The notes beneath the pieces are model-generated. The model did not search any database. It saw only the letters and a list, made by a program, of their open reading frames with translations, and was not told the origin of the DNA. From Coriaria nepalensis (Eukaryota > Streptophyta > Magnoliopsida > Cucurbitales > Coriariaceae), in contig CP114496.1 in assembly GCA_027186245.1 (NCBI GenBank), forward strand, positions 565,501-629,500: a DNA stretch of 64,000 nucleotides, written 5' to 3'. Of this stretch, positions 35,914-48,824 are shown piece by piece (position 1 is the first letter of the stretch; each line of letters starts with the position of its first letter). A program made the translations under genes and the position numbers.

Positions 35914-36918
35914 ATGCAAGGAGGTGAAGAAGGTCCGATGCTCCTCTCTCTTTCTCCTAGCTTCAACAGCTACTCCGACTCCGGCAAGCTCGCTCAGATC
36001 GCGGCCAGAGTCGTCGGCAAGCTCTCCAAACAGTCGCCGCCTAATTCCGACTACTCCGAGGGTAATTCTTTCCCATGGATTTCGGAGGGTTCGATTTCTC
36101 ACCAATTTCATGGAAACTCTATGGATTCCGAACCTAAGGAACTTGAATCTGCTGAACAGCGTGATAATTGCAAGGATGGAGAGGAAGACTATGAGTTTGA
36201 GTTTGCTAACGTTTGTAGAGAGCCAGAGGCGGCTGCTATTTCTCCGGCGGATGAGATATTCTTCAACGGCCAGATCAGACCGGTTTATCCTTTGTTCAAC
36301 ACGGATTTGCTGTTAGACGATTCTCGAACTGGTGACGAACAGGATTCGGAGAAGTCGAAGACGGTGAAGGCGGTTCGGACTCGTCGTTCGTCGCTGAGAA
36401 TGCTAATGAGCGAAGAGCGAGAGCCGATGTTGTCGTGCTCGTCTTCTGACGCCGACGAGGTCGAAGGAGTTGATCCTGGAACGTACTGCTATTGGACTCC
36501 GAAACCTCCAGAATCGTCGTCGTCGTCTTCGCTCGCAAACTGCAAGAAGATCAGTTCGGATGCATCGTCGCAGAGATGGAAGTTTAGTCACTTTCGAGAC
36601 CTTCTTTATCGAAGTAACAGTACCGATCGACATCAGGCCGTGTTCGTATTTTTTATGCCGAGCAAGAAAGGAGCCGAGAAAGTTGCAGAGGCCACCAAGG
36701 GGAGTAAAGAAAGCAATATTACCGGCGACGATAAGGTCGCCGGAAAAATAAAAACGAGCAGAATCGCGGCCGCTGCTAGTAGTACTACTAATGGCGGTGG
36801 AGAAGCACAGAGCGGGAAGAAGGAAGGGAAGAGGTCGTCCTACTTTCCGTACAGGCAAGATCTGGTGGGGTTTCTTGCTAATGCAAATACCGTGACTAAG
36901 AGTCTAAGTCCAATTTGA
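35914..36918 (+). CDS. DUF1645 family protein
   Basis: Plant-specific family of unknown biochemical role. The gene is intronless, 334 residues from the ATG at 35914. An in-frame ATG at 35875 would add 13 residues, but the conserved family start (LLSLSPSFNSYSDSGKLAQIAARVV) follows the later one closely. Visible features are that N-terminal block, an acidic stretch EDYEFEFANV, FFNGQIRPVYPLFN (conserved in the family), a Ser-rich middle, SSQRWKFSHFRDLLYRSNSTD, and a basic Gly/Ala/Ser-rich tail ending YFPYRQDLVGFLANANTVTKS. No signal peptide or membrane segment is seen. Some relatives are reported as stress-responsive; that is family knowledge only. Confidence 0.88.
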   Translation: MQGGEEGPMLLSLSPSFNSYSDSGKLAQIAARVVGKLSKQSPPNSDYSEGNSFPWISEGSISHQFHGNSMDSEPKELESAEQRDNCKDGEEDYEFEFANVCREPEAAAISPADEIFFNGQIRPVYPLFNTDLLLDDSRTGDEQDSEKSKTVKAVRTRRSSLRMLMSEEREPMLSCSSSDADEVEGVDPGTYCYWTPKPPESSSSSSLANCKKISSDASSQRWKFSHFRDLLYRSNSTDRHQAVFVFFMPSKKGAEKVAEATKGSKESNITGDDKVAGKIKTSRIAAAASSTTNGGGEAQSGKKEGKRSSYFPYRQDLVGFLANANTVTKSLSPI

Positions 36919-37389
36919 TTTTTCTGCTTTTTCAGGATCAGGTATATATTTACATTAATTAATTAAAGAAATATAGAAAATAAAAATTGAAAAAATGAAA
37001 AATCTGTTTGTTTTGTTTGTTGAGTAGTTTTTTTCTTTTTTTTGGGGAGTGAATTGTTAGGCTAAATTGTGTAAATACATGAGAGTTATATTTACTTTGC
37101 TTTCCCTATGTTGACTGTTTAGAAAGAAGAAGAAGAAGAAGAAGAAGAAGAAGAAGAAGAAGAAGAAGAGGGTAAATAAACTGTGAGATTGGATCTTGTC
37201 AGACTTCTGCTTCGATATAGCTCGGAGCACTATTCATGGTGTCAAACACACATTTTTTTTCTGTCAGCAGTGCGTGACTCCACTGTGCTGGATTCAGAAT
37301 ACCGTAGTTATTCTAGTAATCTAAGTAGAATTTGGTTTTTCCTTAAAAATATAAGCATATCTATATTTTTCACTTGGAAAAATTGAAGA

Positions 37390-37430
<41 letters not shown>

Positions 37431-39477
37431 GTCATCTCTTCAGTTGTTTCCATGGCAAGATATTTCATTAATTAATTAATTAAAATAATTTGTCACTTGG
37501 CAATTAAGATAAGTCAAGAACTTGAAGATGAAACAAAGCTAAATTCCAAATTGGAAGGTCCCGCTGAGAAGGATGAGGAGGTGTTTCCTTTAAATCCTTT
37601 CACATTTGCCTGAAACTTAGAAAAGTATTTCCCCTTAGTTTTGGGAAAAAGTCAATATCAATAGGGGATAGAAAAGTATTGATTTTGTGACTGAAATTCC
37701 TTCTAGGGAATTATGAACATCATAGCACTCATGCCTACTTGGTTTGATTGTTAGTTTAATTATTTATTAATCAAAATGGAAACCTTTAATTAAGACAAAA
37801 GAAATCACCCACTTTTGACAAGATCAGTTCATTGTTGTAATTGATGAAGAGTGTTATTAAGCATCTCAATTCAACATTTGAGACTATCATTCCTAATTAT
37901 ATAATAAGGTTTGGCTAAGTCTCTTTTATATATATATAATCACCGAATGCTAAAAGTATAGTGGTTGTTTAGGATGAATTTCTAATCTGTTCGATAGCTT
38001 GTATCAAGATTTTGAATATGATTTCGAATCTTCACTGTTATGATTTAAATACGTGACTTAATTGAAATATATATAATATAATTTAGCCACTATTCAAATT
38101 TAAAAGATTCTCGAAAAATCTTTGAAATATATAACTTTATTTTTATTTTTTTTTAATCTTTCATATTAAGTAAAGAAGTAATAAGAAATCATATATAGGT
38201 AGGGAATTGTATGATGCAATTACAATTATGGCTAATCAATTTTTAGAGGTTAGTAAGAGTTGAAGGGAAGAAAAATGAATGAGAAGAAGTACTCAAAGAT
38301 GGCAATGATATAGTTTACATTGTATTTATTGTATACCCACTTTTACTAGGGTCTTCATGTGTCTTCGTGGTCTTTGTCTAGGTCCATGGCATTTGCCATA
38401 TTTCCCCCCCCCCCCCCCCCCCCCCACGAGAATCCCCACTTCTAGAATAAAGCTTCTATTACGGAAAATGTGAATACGAAAGGGATCTATAGTCACTCTC
38501 ATTGTGGAATTTTGAATTTTTGTTCCGTACTAGAGAGCACTATTACATATTATAAAAGTGTATAAATTGACACAGTGTAAAATTGATTAGAAATAGAGAG
38601 CACTATAGGCAAAATAGTTGCCGATTAGAAAAGGTATTGGCACAGTGTATAAATTGATTAGTGAAAGACAGACAAGTAGTGACTCATTTACACAATTGTG
38701 ATTTTGACCTCCACTATTTTTTGAAATGTAAAGTGCTTATATCATAGATTCATAATCCATATGTAAACGTTAAAGAGCAATTTGTCTTTACAATTCTCCT
38801 CGAGGATGCCGACTTGATCAACTTTTGATTTTTAGTGGTATAGAATAGACGTTATAGGGCAAGATTGAAATGGGTTTTGCAAATCCATAATCGAAGTACT
38901 AACAACCAATTGTTGGGATTCAACTTATTTATTTTTTTAATAATTGTGAGAATTAAGTAATAATTCTTCTCCAAAAAAGTTCATTTCATGCATTTATGAA
39001 AGATAAAGTTCTACTTTATTGTTGTTTTGTATGGAGATGTTAGTGAAAGATTGCATCATAAATTAGTATTAATTGGGAGATCGAGATCCTTAATTATACG
39101 AGGTAATTGAGAGGAGTTGCATCCACAGTCAATTAGGTATTGAAAGATTTTGTACATCCTTGATTCATATGTTTTGAGATGTTTTTATGAAGATGTAGAC
39201 AAACACTAGGGCTCTGTTTGGGTATGATTATCATTCTCTTAAAATGGAGGAAACGACTTCATTTATATTTCTCACAATTTGATTACAAAGTAGAAGGGGG
39301 ATTTTATACCAAAAAACTAAAAACTACGAGAATTCAAGTTAATCATTAATGCTAAGCATGCCTATATTTAATGTAAGGAGAAATATTTTAATATTATCAA
39401 ACTCGAGTAGGCTATAGTGTGGTTGTAGAGTATGCTAAGGTGACATAAAAGAACTTGTCAAAGTAGGGAAGTTAATA
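36919..39477. other. Spacer rich in simple repeats
   Basis: No gene is supported. It contains a GAA microsatellite at 37126-37168, a TA microsatellite at 37393-37429 and a run of about 22 C residues at 38404-38425. The remainder is AT-rich and featureless to me. The frame at 37183-37386 has no resemblance to a known protein. Confidence 0.6.
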
Positions 39478-41990
39478 CTCACTCTCAGTGCTGTCACGCA
39501 TGCCCATCTTATTTATAAACGTTGTGAACACTTTATTTGAGACTATTTTAGTGAGGATGTCAATTAATAAATCATCTAATTGAATTTTGGACTAGTCTAT
39601 AATTTTATATTTTTCTTTAACGAAGAACATGTCAATTTCGGCGTATTTTGTACAATCATGTTAAACCGAGTTGTAAGTAATATCACATGTCATTTTATTG
39701 TCACAATATAGTTAAATTGGTTGTGTAGGAGGATATCCCAAATCTTGCGAGAGAAGTTTTAGTTACAATACTTCACAAAGCCTAAGTGTCATGCCTTAGT
39801 ATTCAGCTTCTGTACTTGAACGTGCAACAACGTTTTGTTTTTTGCTTCACCATGTAATAAGGTTACCTCCTACAAAGGTGAAGCAACCTGTAGTGGATTG
39901 TCTATCATAGATCCATCCATCCCAATCAACATCGGATATCTAATAGTATGTATTTTTTTAAGACTAAAATCTCTTTTCTTGAAGAAGATTTAAGATATCT
40001 TAAAATGTGCGTAACTGCATTCATATGTTAATCTCTAAGATTATGCATGAATTGACTGACAATGCTTAATGCATATGCCAGGTCAAGTCTTGTGTGTGCC
40101 AAATACATCAGTCTTCCAATGAGTCTCTAGTATTTCCTTTTTATCAACTGGTACCTGATCAAGTTCAATACATAACTTCAATCTTTCTTCCACTGAGGTA
40201 TTAGTTGGTTGACGTGTTGTCAGACTACTTTCTTGTAACAAATATAAGGCATACTTTCTTTGCGACATAAAGATCATTTTATTACTTCAAGAAACCTCGT
40301 TCCCAAAAAAATATTTTAAAAGGCTAAGATCTTTCATCTTGAACTCTTTGAATAAATAGTTGTGCAATGCATTCCTTTCCTTTTTATAATTTTCTATAAC
40401 TACCATGTCATCTATATATACAATAAGGGCAGTGATCTTACCCCATTGTTTCTTCGAGAATAAAGTATGATATGAGTTGTTGTGGTGGTAGCCAAAATCT
40501 TTCATGGACTTTATGAATCTTCTAAATCACACTCTTAGAAGTTGTTTCAATCCATACATGGACTTTTTCAATTTGCAGACCTTCTGATTATGCCTTTCAA
40601 GTATTATGCAACCTTGTGGGAGATCCAATAGACTTCTTCAGTTAATGCATCATTAAGAAAAGCATTCTTCACATCGAACTAATGTAATGGCCAAGCCAGA
40701 TTTGCTGCCATAGATAAGAGAATTGTGTTGATTTTAGCTACAGGCGCAAACATATATGTGTAATCGATCTCGTAGGTCTAAGTGTATTGTTGAGATTATA
40801 GATTAATCTTTCATATATATTTTACTCTTTTTCTTTACATGCGTTTCATTAAAATTTACTCTATCTTTTAAGCCTCACTTTCATTCTTGACCTCAGTTCC
40901 AACAAACTAAACATAAATTGCAATAATGTAAATTAACACAAAAATTATAGTGGTTCACTTATGAATATCAAATCGATCCACATAAGCTACATCCACTCCG
41001 AGCTCCGGAAACCGAGCAGAACACGTTTGCATTGGTGATGATACTATACGATTACAATCAACAGTCTTTCTCACATACAATACTATTATACAAACTGAAA
41101 TCAAGTAAAGATTAACCATGAAATCACCAGAGAAGTAGCTAACAAAGATCAAGAACATTGATAAACCATAACTCTCAAATCCGCATCAAATCTTTCAAGA
41201 AAAACATAATAAAAGGTAATAGCATACTATAATCATGCATAAATAAGATCAAGCATCGTAGAATCAAACTAGAAGAGCATGAGATCGCATGGAGACGAAG
41301 AAACCCTAATCGCATCTCATAGAGAGAAGGCAAAACCGTTTCGGCAAGAAGGATCAAGAAAAAGTGAAAATCATCATCCAATCCGAATGGGTTATAACAC
41401 TAATATAGTGACCCAGTTTGGTATCCATTCCAAGACCCGATTGAGTTTAACGGTTTCGGGCTTGAGACTCAAAATAGCAGCCCATTCCAATAGACTGGGC
41501 CATCCTAATTTTGGGCTCACCCCAAATCCATTCACATGTATCATTTTGCTACTAGCCTTACTTTGAATCGTTCAATAGTACCATCTACTTTGTATTTTAC
41601 TGTATAAATCCATTGGCAACCAACTGGCTTCTTTCTTGATGAACGATCAACAAGTTTTCATGTGTCATTTTGTTGAAGCGATCTCATCTTTTCATTCATA
41701 GTAGCTTTCCATTTAAGATCATATAAAGCTTCTTGCACACCGGTAGGATTAGATACAATATATAATTGATTTACAAATGATGTATTTGATTCTAACAAGC
41801 GATGGTTAAATACATATTGTGACTCATGGGATACTTAACTTTGCTAGAAAGATTAGGTTCATATCTGGGTTTAGGAATACATCTAGTCTGACACTGAGGT
41901 AATTTTTTTCTTACTGGCTTTGGTATTAATGTAGGCGTATCCACAACCAACGTGTCAACTTATGGCATGAGGGACTCATACTCGAATGTT
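39478..41990 (-). pseudogene. Ty1/copia reverse transcriptase-RNase H fragment, split by a solo LTR
   Basis: Read on the minus strand from ~41990, it begins with a degraded linker, then ALYDLKWKATMNEKMRSLQQND, KKPVGCQWIYTVKYKVDGTI and LVAK. The frame is interrupted by 40788-41536. It resumes as TYEIDYTYMFAPVAKINTILLS and DVKNAFLNDALTEEVYW, then FGYHHNNSYHTLF and VYIDDMVV (RT active site), FKEFKMKDLSLLKYFFG, and MSQRKYALYLLQES. It ends with a QLDDLLIDILTKIV tail near 39490-39600. Several stops and the lack of LTRs, gag and integrase show a dead fragment. Confidence 0.88.
40788..41536. mobile_element. Solo LTR (749 bp) inserted in the copia fragment
   Basis: The segment begins TGTTGAGATTATAG and ends CCATTCACA. 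It is flanked by perfect 5-bp copies TGTAT (40783-40787 and 41537-41541). Removing it and one TGTAT rejoins the reverse-transcriptase frame as LVAK-(stop)-YT-(stop)-TYEIDY, matching the family sequence LVAKGYTQTYEIDY with two point mutations. This pins the insertion to the base. No ORF inside is believable. Confidence 0.85.
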
Positions 41991-42099
41991 GATGATAGAG
42001 ACTGATTTGTTTTTATTATATATATATATATATATATATAAGCTACTACTCAGTATATATTCTTCAGCTATCCATTATGCATCCCTCGTTTTTATTAAG

Positions 42100-42355
42100 A
42101 TATGTTTGGTTATAAAATGAGTAGAAATGACATTTTGTGGAATCGATTTAAAACAAAAATGGATACGAGAATTGGTGGAATAGACTAAAGGGAATGTGGA
42201 TCAATTCCACTTATTCTCATCATCCTCCATGAAAAATCAATAAAAGCGTTTTTAAATCATGGGACTATTCCGTAAAATGAATGAAATGGTAACCTAACGA
42301 TAAAATAAAATGATATTTTCATTCTCGATTCTGGATAATTGTAACCAAACATGTC
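42100..42355. mobile_element. MITE-like element with terminal inverted repeats
   Basis: The ends GATATGTTTGGTTATAA (42100) and, on the other strand, GACATGTTTGGTTACAA (42355) match at 14 of 17 positions. The ~256-bp interior is non-coding. This fits a miniature inverted-repeat element upstream of the 3' end of DXR. The superfamily is uncertain because no clear target duplication was found. Confidence 0.55.
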
Positions 42356-42833
42356 GTAGGATGTTCGACATTTCAAACGGACGTTCCGATAAACTTGATG
42401 TTTAGATACAACATTTCGAACATATTTGGTTCAAGTGAATTTAGATGAACTTATTCCAATTCAATTGAATTCAAACCCCACTATATTATAAAAAGGACAA
42501 TCCATGTACAATAAACTTTGAAAATAGAGGAGACCAAAAACGTAGCATAATTGTAATTTTTCAATACTTTCTTTTGAAAAAAAAAAAAACATCTAAATAC
42601 ACCAGATTAAAGAGAGAAGCTGGCAAAGAAAACAATCAAAAACATCAAAATGAGATATGAGGAATTTTTGCATTGTTACAGTAGTTGCCCATGTTAATAT
42701 TATTGTACTTCCGTGTGCCTTACAAATTTCCACCTCTTACCGTCCCCTCCGGTTTTTGGGGACCGAAAACAACAAACGCCAGAAAAGTTTCTGGACTTTT
42801 ATTAGAGATCAAGGCAAAGGAAGTGAAGCTCAC

Positions 42834-45800
42834 TTAGGCAAAAACGGGACTTAATGATGATTGCAAACTAGCAGCATAATCTCTAGCCCATAAGTCATAG
42901 TGTACAATTTCTTCAAGAGAAGGAGAGGTTACCAATTCAGACCGATGCTTATCACATGTCAACTCTACGACTTTGAAGATATCCAAATAGCTAATCCTGA
43001 AGATAAGAAAAAAAGATCACAGCTTTAACAGTGAAGTAGAATACATTCCACTACGAGATTTCAAACTGCCATTCTGGAGAAACTGACATTTTGAAATCTG
43101 TATTTCTGTAAGGTCAACTGAATTCTCATTTGGATGAGTGATAAGGCTTCATTTTGAAGCAATTATTGTCTTCCAGTTTGGATTCAAAGTTCAGTGTGAG
43201 CCCATAATTTCTAGTTTAAATCCACTAAATATAAATAAAACTACTTTTCTAAACGAGAAGTTTAATAAGTCTACCCAAATAAAGCTTAAAGGTCATTGGT
43301 GTTTCACTGCTTTGTGAAGCCAAATTGGACTTGAAACCTTAACCAGTGTTCTAAAACTGGGAAAGTGCATACTGAGTTACTAATAGCGAATAACTTTTAT
43401 TTGAAAGAAGGTTGGAAAAACTTACTTCTCGTCAATGAACATCTCAACGGCTTTCTCATTAGCTGCACTAAGAACTCCAGTCATGGTCCCACCAGCTCGA
43501 CCGGCAGCATAGGCAAGATCCATGGATGGGTACTTCACATTGTCCGGAGCTCTAAACGTTAAAGTGCCAAGTCTGCAGGATAAGAAAGCGTAAATGAAAA
43601 ATAACAAAAGGTGAACAAAGGAAAAAATGTACTTCAAACACAAAAAAGACATTATCACTTGACAAGAGTGAACATAAAAGGAGCTTTTATGGGAGGGAGG
43701 AAAAGATTACATACTTGGATAGGTCAAGGCGAGGCCAAGTTACTTCAGAGCAGTAAATTCTTTCGGGCCATGTAATCGTGTAGAGGATGGGAAGACGCAT
43801 ATCGGGCAGGCCCAATTGTGCCAAGACAGATGAATCCTTGAAACAGAGAAAGAAACTATAAATACACAGATATGTAGTGGCAAAACATGAAGTCTTGTAT
43901 ATAAGAAAGAATCGGTAACCACTAAATATAAGAACCTGTGTTTCAATCATTGAATGAATGATGGATTGGGGATGAATAACGATCTCAATATTGTCATAGT
44001 CGGCTCCAAAAAGATAATGGGCTTCAATTACTTCTAGACCCTATTAGAAGCGGAGGAACACAATTGGTATCTTTACTAGAAGATTATAGATAGAACCCAA
44101 CTTTCTTTCTAATTTGAATGGAAACAATAAAGTGAAACAAACCTTATTGAAAAGTGTAGCAGAGTCAACAGTAATCTTTTTCCCCATACTCCAGTTAGGA
44201 TGCTTCAAAGCATCAGCAACCTTGACATCTTTCAGTTTCTCAACAGGCAAATCCCTATCAGAGACAAAGTAAATAAAAATGTAAACCAGCTTCCTGATAT
44301 TAAATTGAGAAATGGAAACTAACAGCCATTCAATCCTTGATAACCATGAAAAAAGTTAGATAGAAGAGATATCTGTAGATTATTTTTCACATGTTACATC
44401 AGAAATAGGTGCCATTGTAAGGATAACATTTTTTCCTTCAAGTCATAAACACATTCATCTAACAATATTATGTTCTAGCTTGAATTACAATTACAAACCT
44501 GAAAGCTCCACCAGATGCAGTTAGAATGATGCGTCGTAGTGCACCCTCTGGCAAGCCTTGAAGACACTGAAGAAAAAATTGACTTTCAGCATCTCTAGTT
44601 ATTAGAAGAATAAATTTTGGTGGTATGATGATGAATGGTAATCCAATTGACAGTGTAATAGGATAAAACACATACCTGAAATATGGCTGAATGCTCTGAA
44701 TCAGCAGGAAGGATTTTCACATTATGCTTATGTGCAAGAGGAAGGACAAAGGGACCCCCAGCAATCAGGGTCTCTTTATTGGCCAAAGCTATGTCTTTTC
44801 CTGCTTCTATAGCAGCCACGGTAGGCTGAAATGATGAAAAACATGTGGAAGTTTTAGCTTTCTATTTTCTTAGCTTTATCAGCAAACGAGCCTATCTAAT
44901 CTAATCATAGGAGGTAACAATGAGAAAAATAATAAAGGGTTGATTTACTATGCCTCCAATAAAATGACAGTCTATTTCAGTTACTGACAAAAAATGTATC
45001 CTTAGGACCTTGTAATTTTTAAATAAAAAAGTACTACATACTTTCAGACTTTTTCTAATCAGATCTAATTGGAGAAAAAAATAAATAAATAAAGCAATTA
45101 CCTTTAATCCTGCACAGCCCACTATTCCTGTCACTACAGTGACTGCATCTGGGTGTCTTGCAACCTGAAATCAATATAACACACAGATGAATTACCGACA
45201 ATAAGAATGAATGATGATCTGCCTAACAAGAATATAAAATCGGCAGGCTCTGTACCTCAATGATTCCTTGATCTCCAGGAATAATCTCAGGTTTATGCTC
45301 CATGCCAGCCAAAGCCTCTTTCAGCTCTTCAGCTAAAGACTCATTTTTAACTGAAACTAGTTGGGGTTTAAATGTCTTCACCTGAACAATACAAAAAAGA
45401 CGAGTGAGAAGCAAAGCTTCTGCGCTGTAGTATCTCCATTCTATTATAGTGCTTTTAACAGTCGTCCCTTAGAACAGAGCGATCCAAATTTTGACCCCAT
45501 GGACCTTACGGCTAGAACAATTTGAATAACCAAAATCGTTAAACTCAATATGTTGTTATTTATCCAACAAGTTACCTGTTCTGCAAGAAGAGTTACATTG
45601 GAACCAGCTGCAAGAGCCACGACTCTGAATTTTTCTGGATTCTCTGCCACAATATCTAACGTCTGTAAAATAACAATATATTTTAATCAACTTAGGAAGA
45701 GCCAAACGTGTTTTGTACTCCCAAAACTCATGAATCTTCAAATGTAGATATGGCTCTTGTTTAGAAGTAAATGATTTATATTGATACCTGGGTTCCAATT

Positions 45801-46808
45801 GAACCAGTGGATCCAACAATCGAGATAGGCTTTGGGCCATCCCATTTCTTGTAACCTGGTTCCACAACAGCCCTTCCTGGCCAAGCTGGAGGAGGCGGTG
45901 TAGAAGCCGCAGAACAGCGAACTCTTCCATGGACTGCTTTCTTGCAATCCTTCTTCTTCAAGGAAAACCCCCCTACAAAACCACAGAACAGTAATAAGCT
46001 TACGAAATTACAACATCACTAAAATGGCTCTAACCCCAAAAACCTTGAAAAGGAATCATAAATCATATCATTCAGACTATCACGATTAAATAATTTGTTT
46101 ACCAGTAAATCAACACACAACAAATTACTTAAATTATGACAATATGCATTATACATAGTATGCTTTTAACATTTACATAAAATTAACATGGCAAGTCAAA
46201 AATCAACTACCTAGGGCTTAATTCCTCTTCCACTTTGACCAGGGGGGGGGGAAAAAAAAAAAAAAACTCTTCACCGAAAACAAGCAAATCTCAGATTCAC
46301 TTCTCACAATCGAACCATGCTTCTTGAGAAGCAAAAATCAACTCCGCCAATCCTTGATTCGCTTCAAGGAAAACTTACACATATTTTCAAAAATTTCTAG
46401 AAAAAAAAAATGTTGCAAAAATGCAGCAAATGAATCAAGTCAACTTCGCAAAGAACACAATATATTGCTTGCATCTCTCTTTCTAAGCTCTGTTTGGCAT
46501 AAAAAATAAATAAAAACCCGTGAAAGCAGTGAAGTTTTAGCTAGATATCGCTCGTATCACAAAATCATCGGATGAATCAACATGAGCACAAAACATAATC
46601 ATCAAGCAGATCAGAGCTTCTTCCAACTCTTCATAATCAAAATCTCTCACTCATTTTCATTTCCTGAACAATAAAATTGGAAACACAAAGAATGAAGGCG
46701 CGAAAAACGTAACGAACCAGAATGAAGCTTGGGTAAACGGCCGCTGGAGCTGGAGGAATCGAAGAAGGATGCCTTAATTTCAGCTGGAGACAACAGATTT
46801 AGAGCCAT
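42834..46808 (-). CDS. DXR: 1-deoxy-D-xylulose-5-phosphate reductoisomerase, plastid
   Basis: The enzyme converts 1-deoxy-D-xylulose 5-phosphate to 2-C-methyl-D-erythritol 4-phosphate with NADPH, the committed step of plastid isoprenoid (MEP) synthesis. Twelve exons on the minus strand: 46808-46718, 45972-45788, 45662-45576, 45381-45256, 45164-45102, 44825-44676, 44566-44499, 44254-44143, 44040-43936, 43836-43715, 43572-43426 and 42996-42834, giving 472 residues. Residues 1-~50 are a Ser-rich transit peptide, followed by the plant hallmark [10 protein letters not shown]. The NADPH site is GSTGSIGTQ (84-92). Metal and substrate residues lie in [12 protein letters not shown] (D226, E228), TASGGAFRD and [28 protein letters not shown]. 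The C-terminus is [14 protein letters not shown]. The donor of intron 1 (GTTCGT) is weak but keeps the frame. Confidence 0.96.
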
Positions 46809-48824
46809 GACAAAAGAAAAAGGTAGAAAATCAAACTCACGATTCTCAGTCAACCAAGTAGCGGCAAGAGAGAAAGGTGAAAGAGATTTTCCTGAGAAAG
46901 ATAAAAAAAAAAAAAAAAGAAGGTGAGAAAATTTTATAGATGAGAGAGAAAAAAAAAGTTTGTTGGTTTGTTGTAATAAAGAGATAACGAGAAGTGGAAT
47001 CAGAAGTTGGTTGGACTTTTCTTACCGTTGACTCAATTCTCATATTCTCTAACAAATATTTATTAATATAAAAAAATTTGTAATAATATTTGTGGTTTGA
47101 TTATGATATTTTTTTCAAATTAATTGGTATCAGAGTCTTAAGCTTGATCTTGGCCGGTATGAAACTCGGGTCGGGAAGTATAATTTAGAAGTATTTATGT
47201 ATTAGGATATTTTTTTTTTAATTTTAATATTTTAAAATAAAATAATTAATAATTAATAATTAATAATTAATAATTAATAATTAATAAAATAAAATCGAAA
47301 TAAAATATGGTTTTAAGACTTGGTGGAATTGGTCTTAGGAGCATGATTCATTTTCCCTTTTTTTTTTTTTTCTCCGGTCAACAATTTGAATTCAAAGGTC
47401 TTTACAAGTGGTATGTGCATTTTACATTAAAATATAAGTAGTTTGAATAAGTGAATTTTTTTAATAATTAAATTAAAATTTTATATTTATAAATTTTTAA
47501 AATATTTAAATTTAAATATATTCTTATTAAATTTAATATTAGAATAAATAATTTATTTTTAACTTATTTATATAAATTAAGAAAAATTAAAATCTCCATT
47601 AATTTTAGCTCCCTCAATTTTCTAACGGGTCGGATCCTAAGCTGTGTCGGGCTTGGATTAGGCCCAGACTTTTTTTATTGAAGTTTGGACATCATAGACT
47701 TATTCACCCTCTTGGATCTAGTGCCAGATGCATGAATGCCGTATCATTTTTTTTTTACTATATACATGGAGATCATCAAGTGATGCTAAGGTTGGTCGGA
47801 TTTAAAATAAATAGATTTAAATTGGGCGAGTACCCGGCTATGCAATGCGGGTCTGAAATTCAAGCTTTTCTTCATCCTCATAATTCAAAATCTTCATCTC
47901 TGACGAGAAAGTTTGAAAGTTTGACACCCCTTAACAGCTCACAATTGACTAGAAGAAAAGGGAAGAGAAAGATTGAAGGTGGGGTTATGGGAGATTTGTG
48001 AGGTCCGGTTGTCTTTTAGACTAAACGATAAAGATAATATAGGACATGAAAGATCAATAATGTTGTCAGCAGTCAGAAAAATGTGGCAGTAATAATAATA
48101 GGTTTTCAATGTTTCATGAAAAGATCTACATTTATGTTTTGGGATCTTAAATCGATCATCTCTTCCACGACACATAGAGAGAGAAGTTTTTGGGCTCAAA
48201 CTCAAATAAGTTCTTACGTTTTAAAAAACGTATTCTTCTCTCACGTGATTCATTCGGATAGATTCGATAAATAATTTTAAAGATCATTTTTTTTTTTTTT
48301 TTTTTTGGGGAAGAAGAAGAAGAAGAAAAAAAATAGAAATATAAAAAATTTAGATATATTTTTTATAATTTTAAAAAATGAAGATATATTTTAATATATA
48401 TCAAATTATATAATTTTTTAAAAAAAATGTATTTAGAATTAAAAAAGTCATCTATTAGCCCGACTAAGAAACAAAGAAGTCTTAATCACTTCATTTTTGC
48501 TTAATATTTCAATTGGGTAATTATGATCAAACGTTTAACTTTGAAGACATCATACGTCTCATGCAGCCATGTTCTTTGACCTAACCAGCCCACCATGTTA
48601 TATATATAATATATTGTTAAAGCTGATTTTTTAGACATTGTCAATGTCGATATTTTTCTTTTTCAAATGAAAAATAAAAAAATTTTAAAATTTTAAAATA
48701 AAAAAAATATAAAATATAAACTTCAGAGAAATCCCATTGCGTATATGATGTGCCTTTTCTTTGATTCAAAATTTAAAATATGTATTACTTATAAAAATGT
48801 ATTGAATTTAACTAATTATTGAAT
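46809..48824. other. Spacer upstream of DXR and downstream of PEX14
   Basis: The DXR leader and promoter lie in the first few hundred bases. An AATTAAT-type microsatellite is at 47241-47288 and a poly-T run at 48287-48305. Small frames at 47678-48274 overlap each other and show no family similarity. No other feature was found. Confidence 0.55.

Noticed and set aside
40083..40505. Possible intact reverse-transcriptase gene on the minus strand
   Set aside because: YIDDM is intact, but stops and frameshifts on both sides and the missing gag and integrase show a fragment.
41175..41566. Open frames on both strands within the solo LTR
   Set aside because: No domain resemblance, overlapping frames, and they lie inside a segment bounded by TG...CA and target duplications.
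47678..48274. Cluster of small overlapping frames between DXR and PEX14
   Set aside because: No start context, splice pattern or family similarity; consistent with chance frames.
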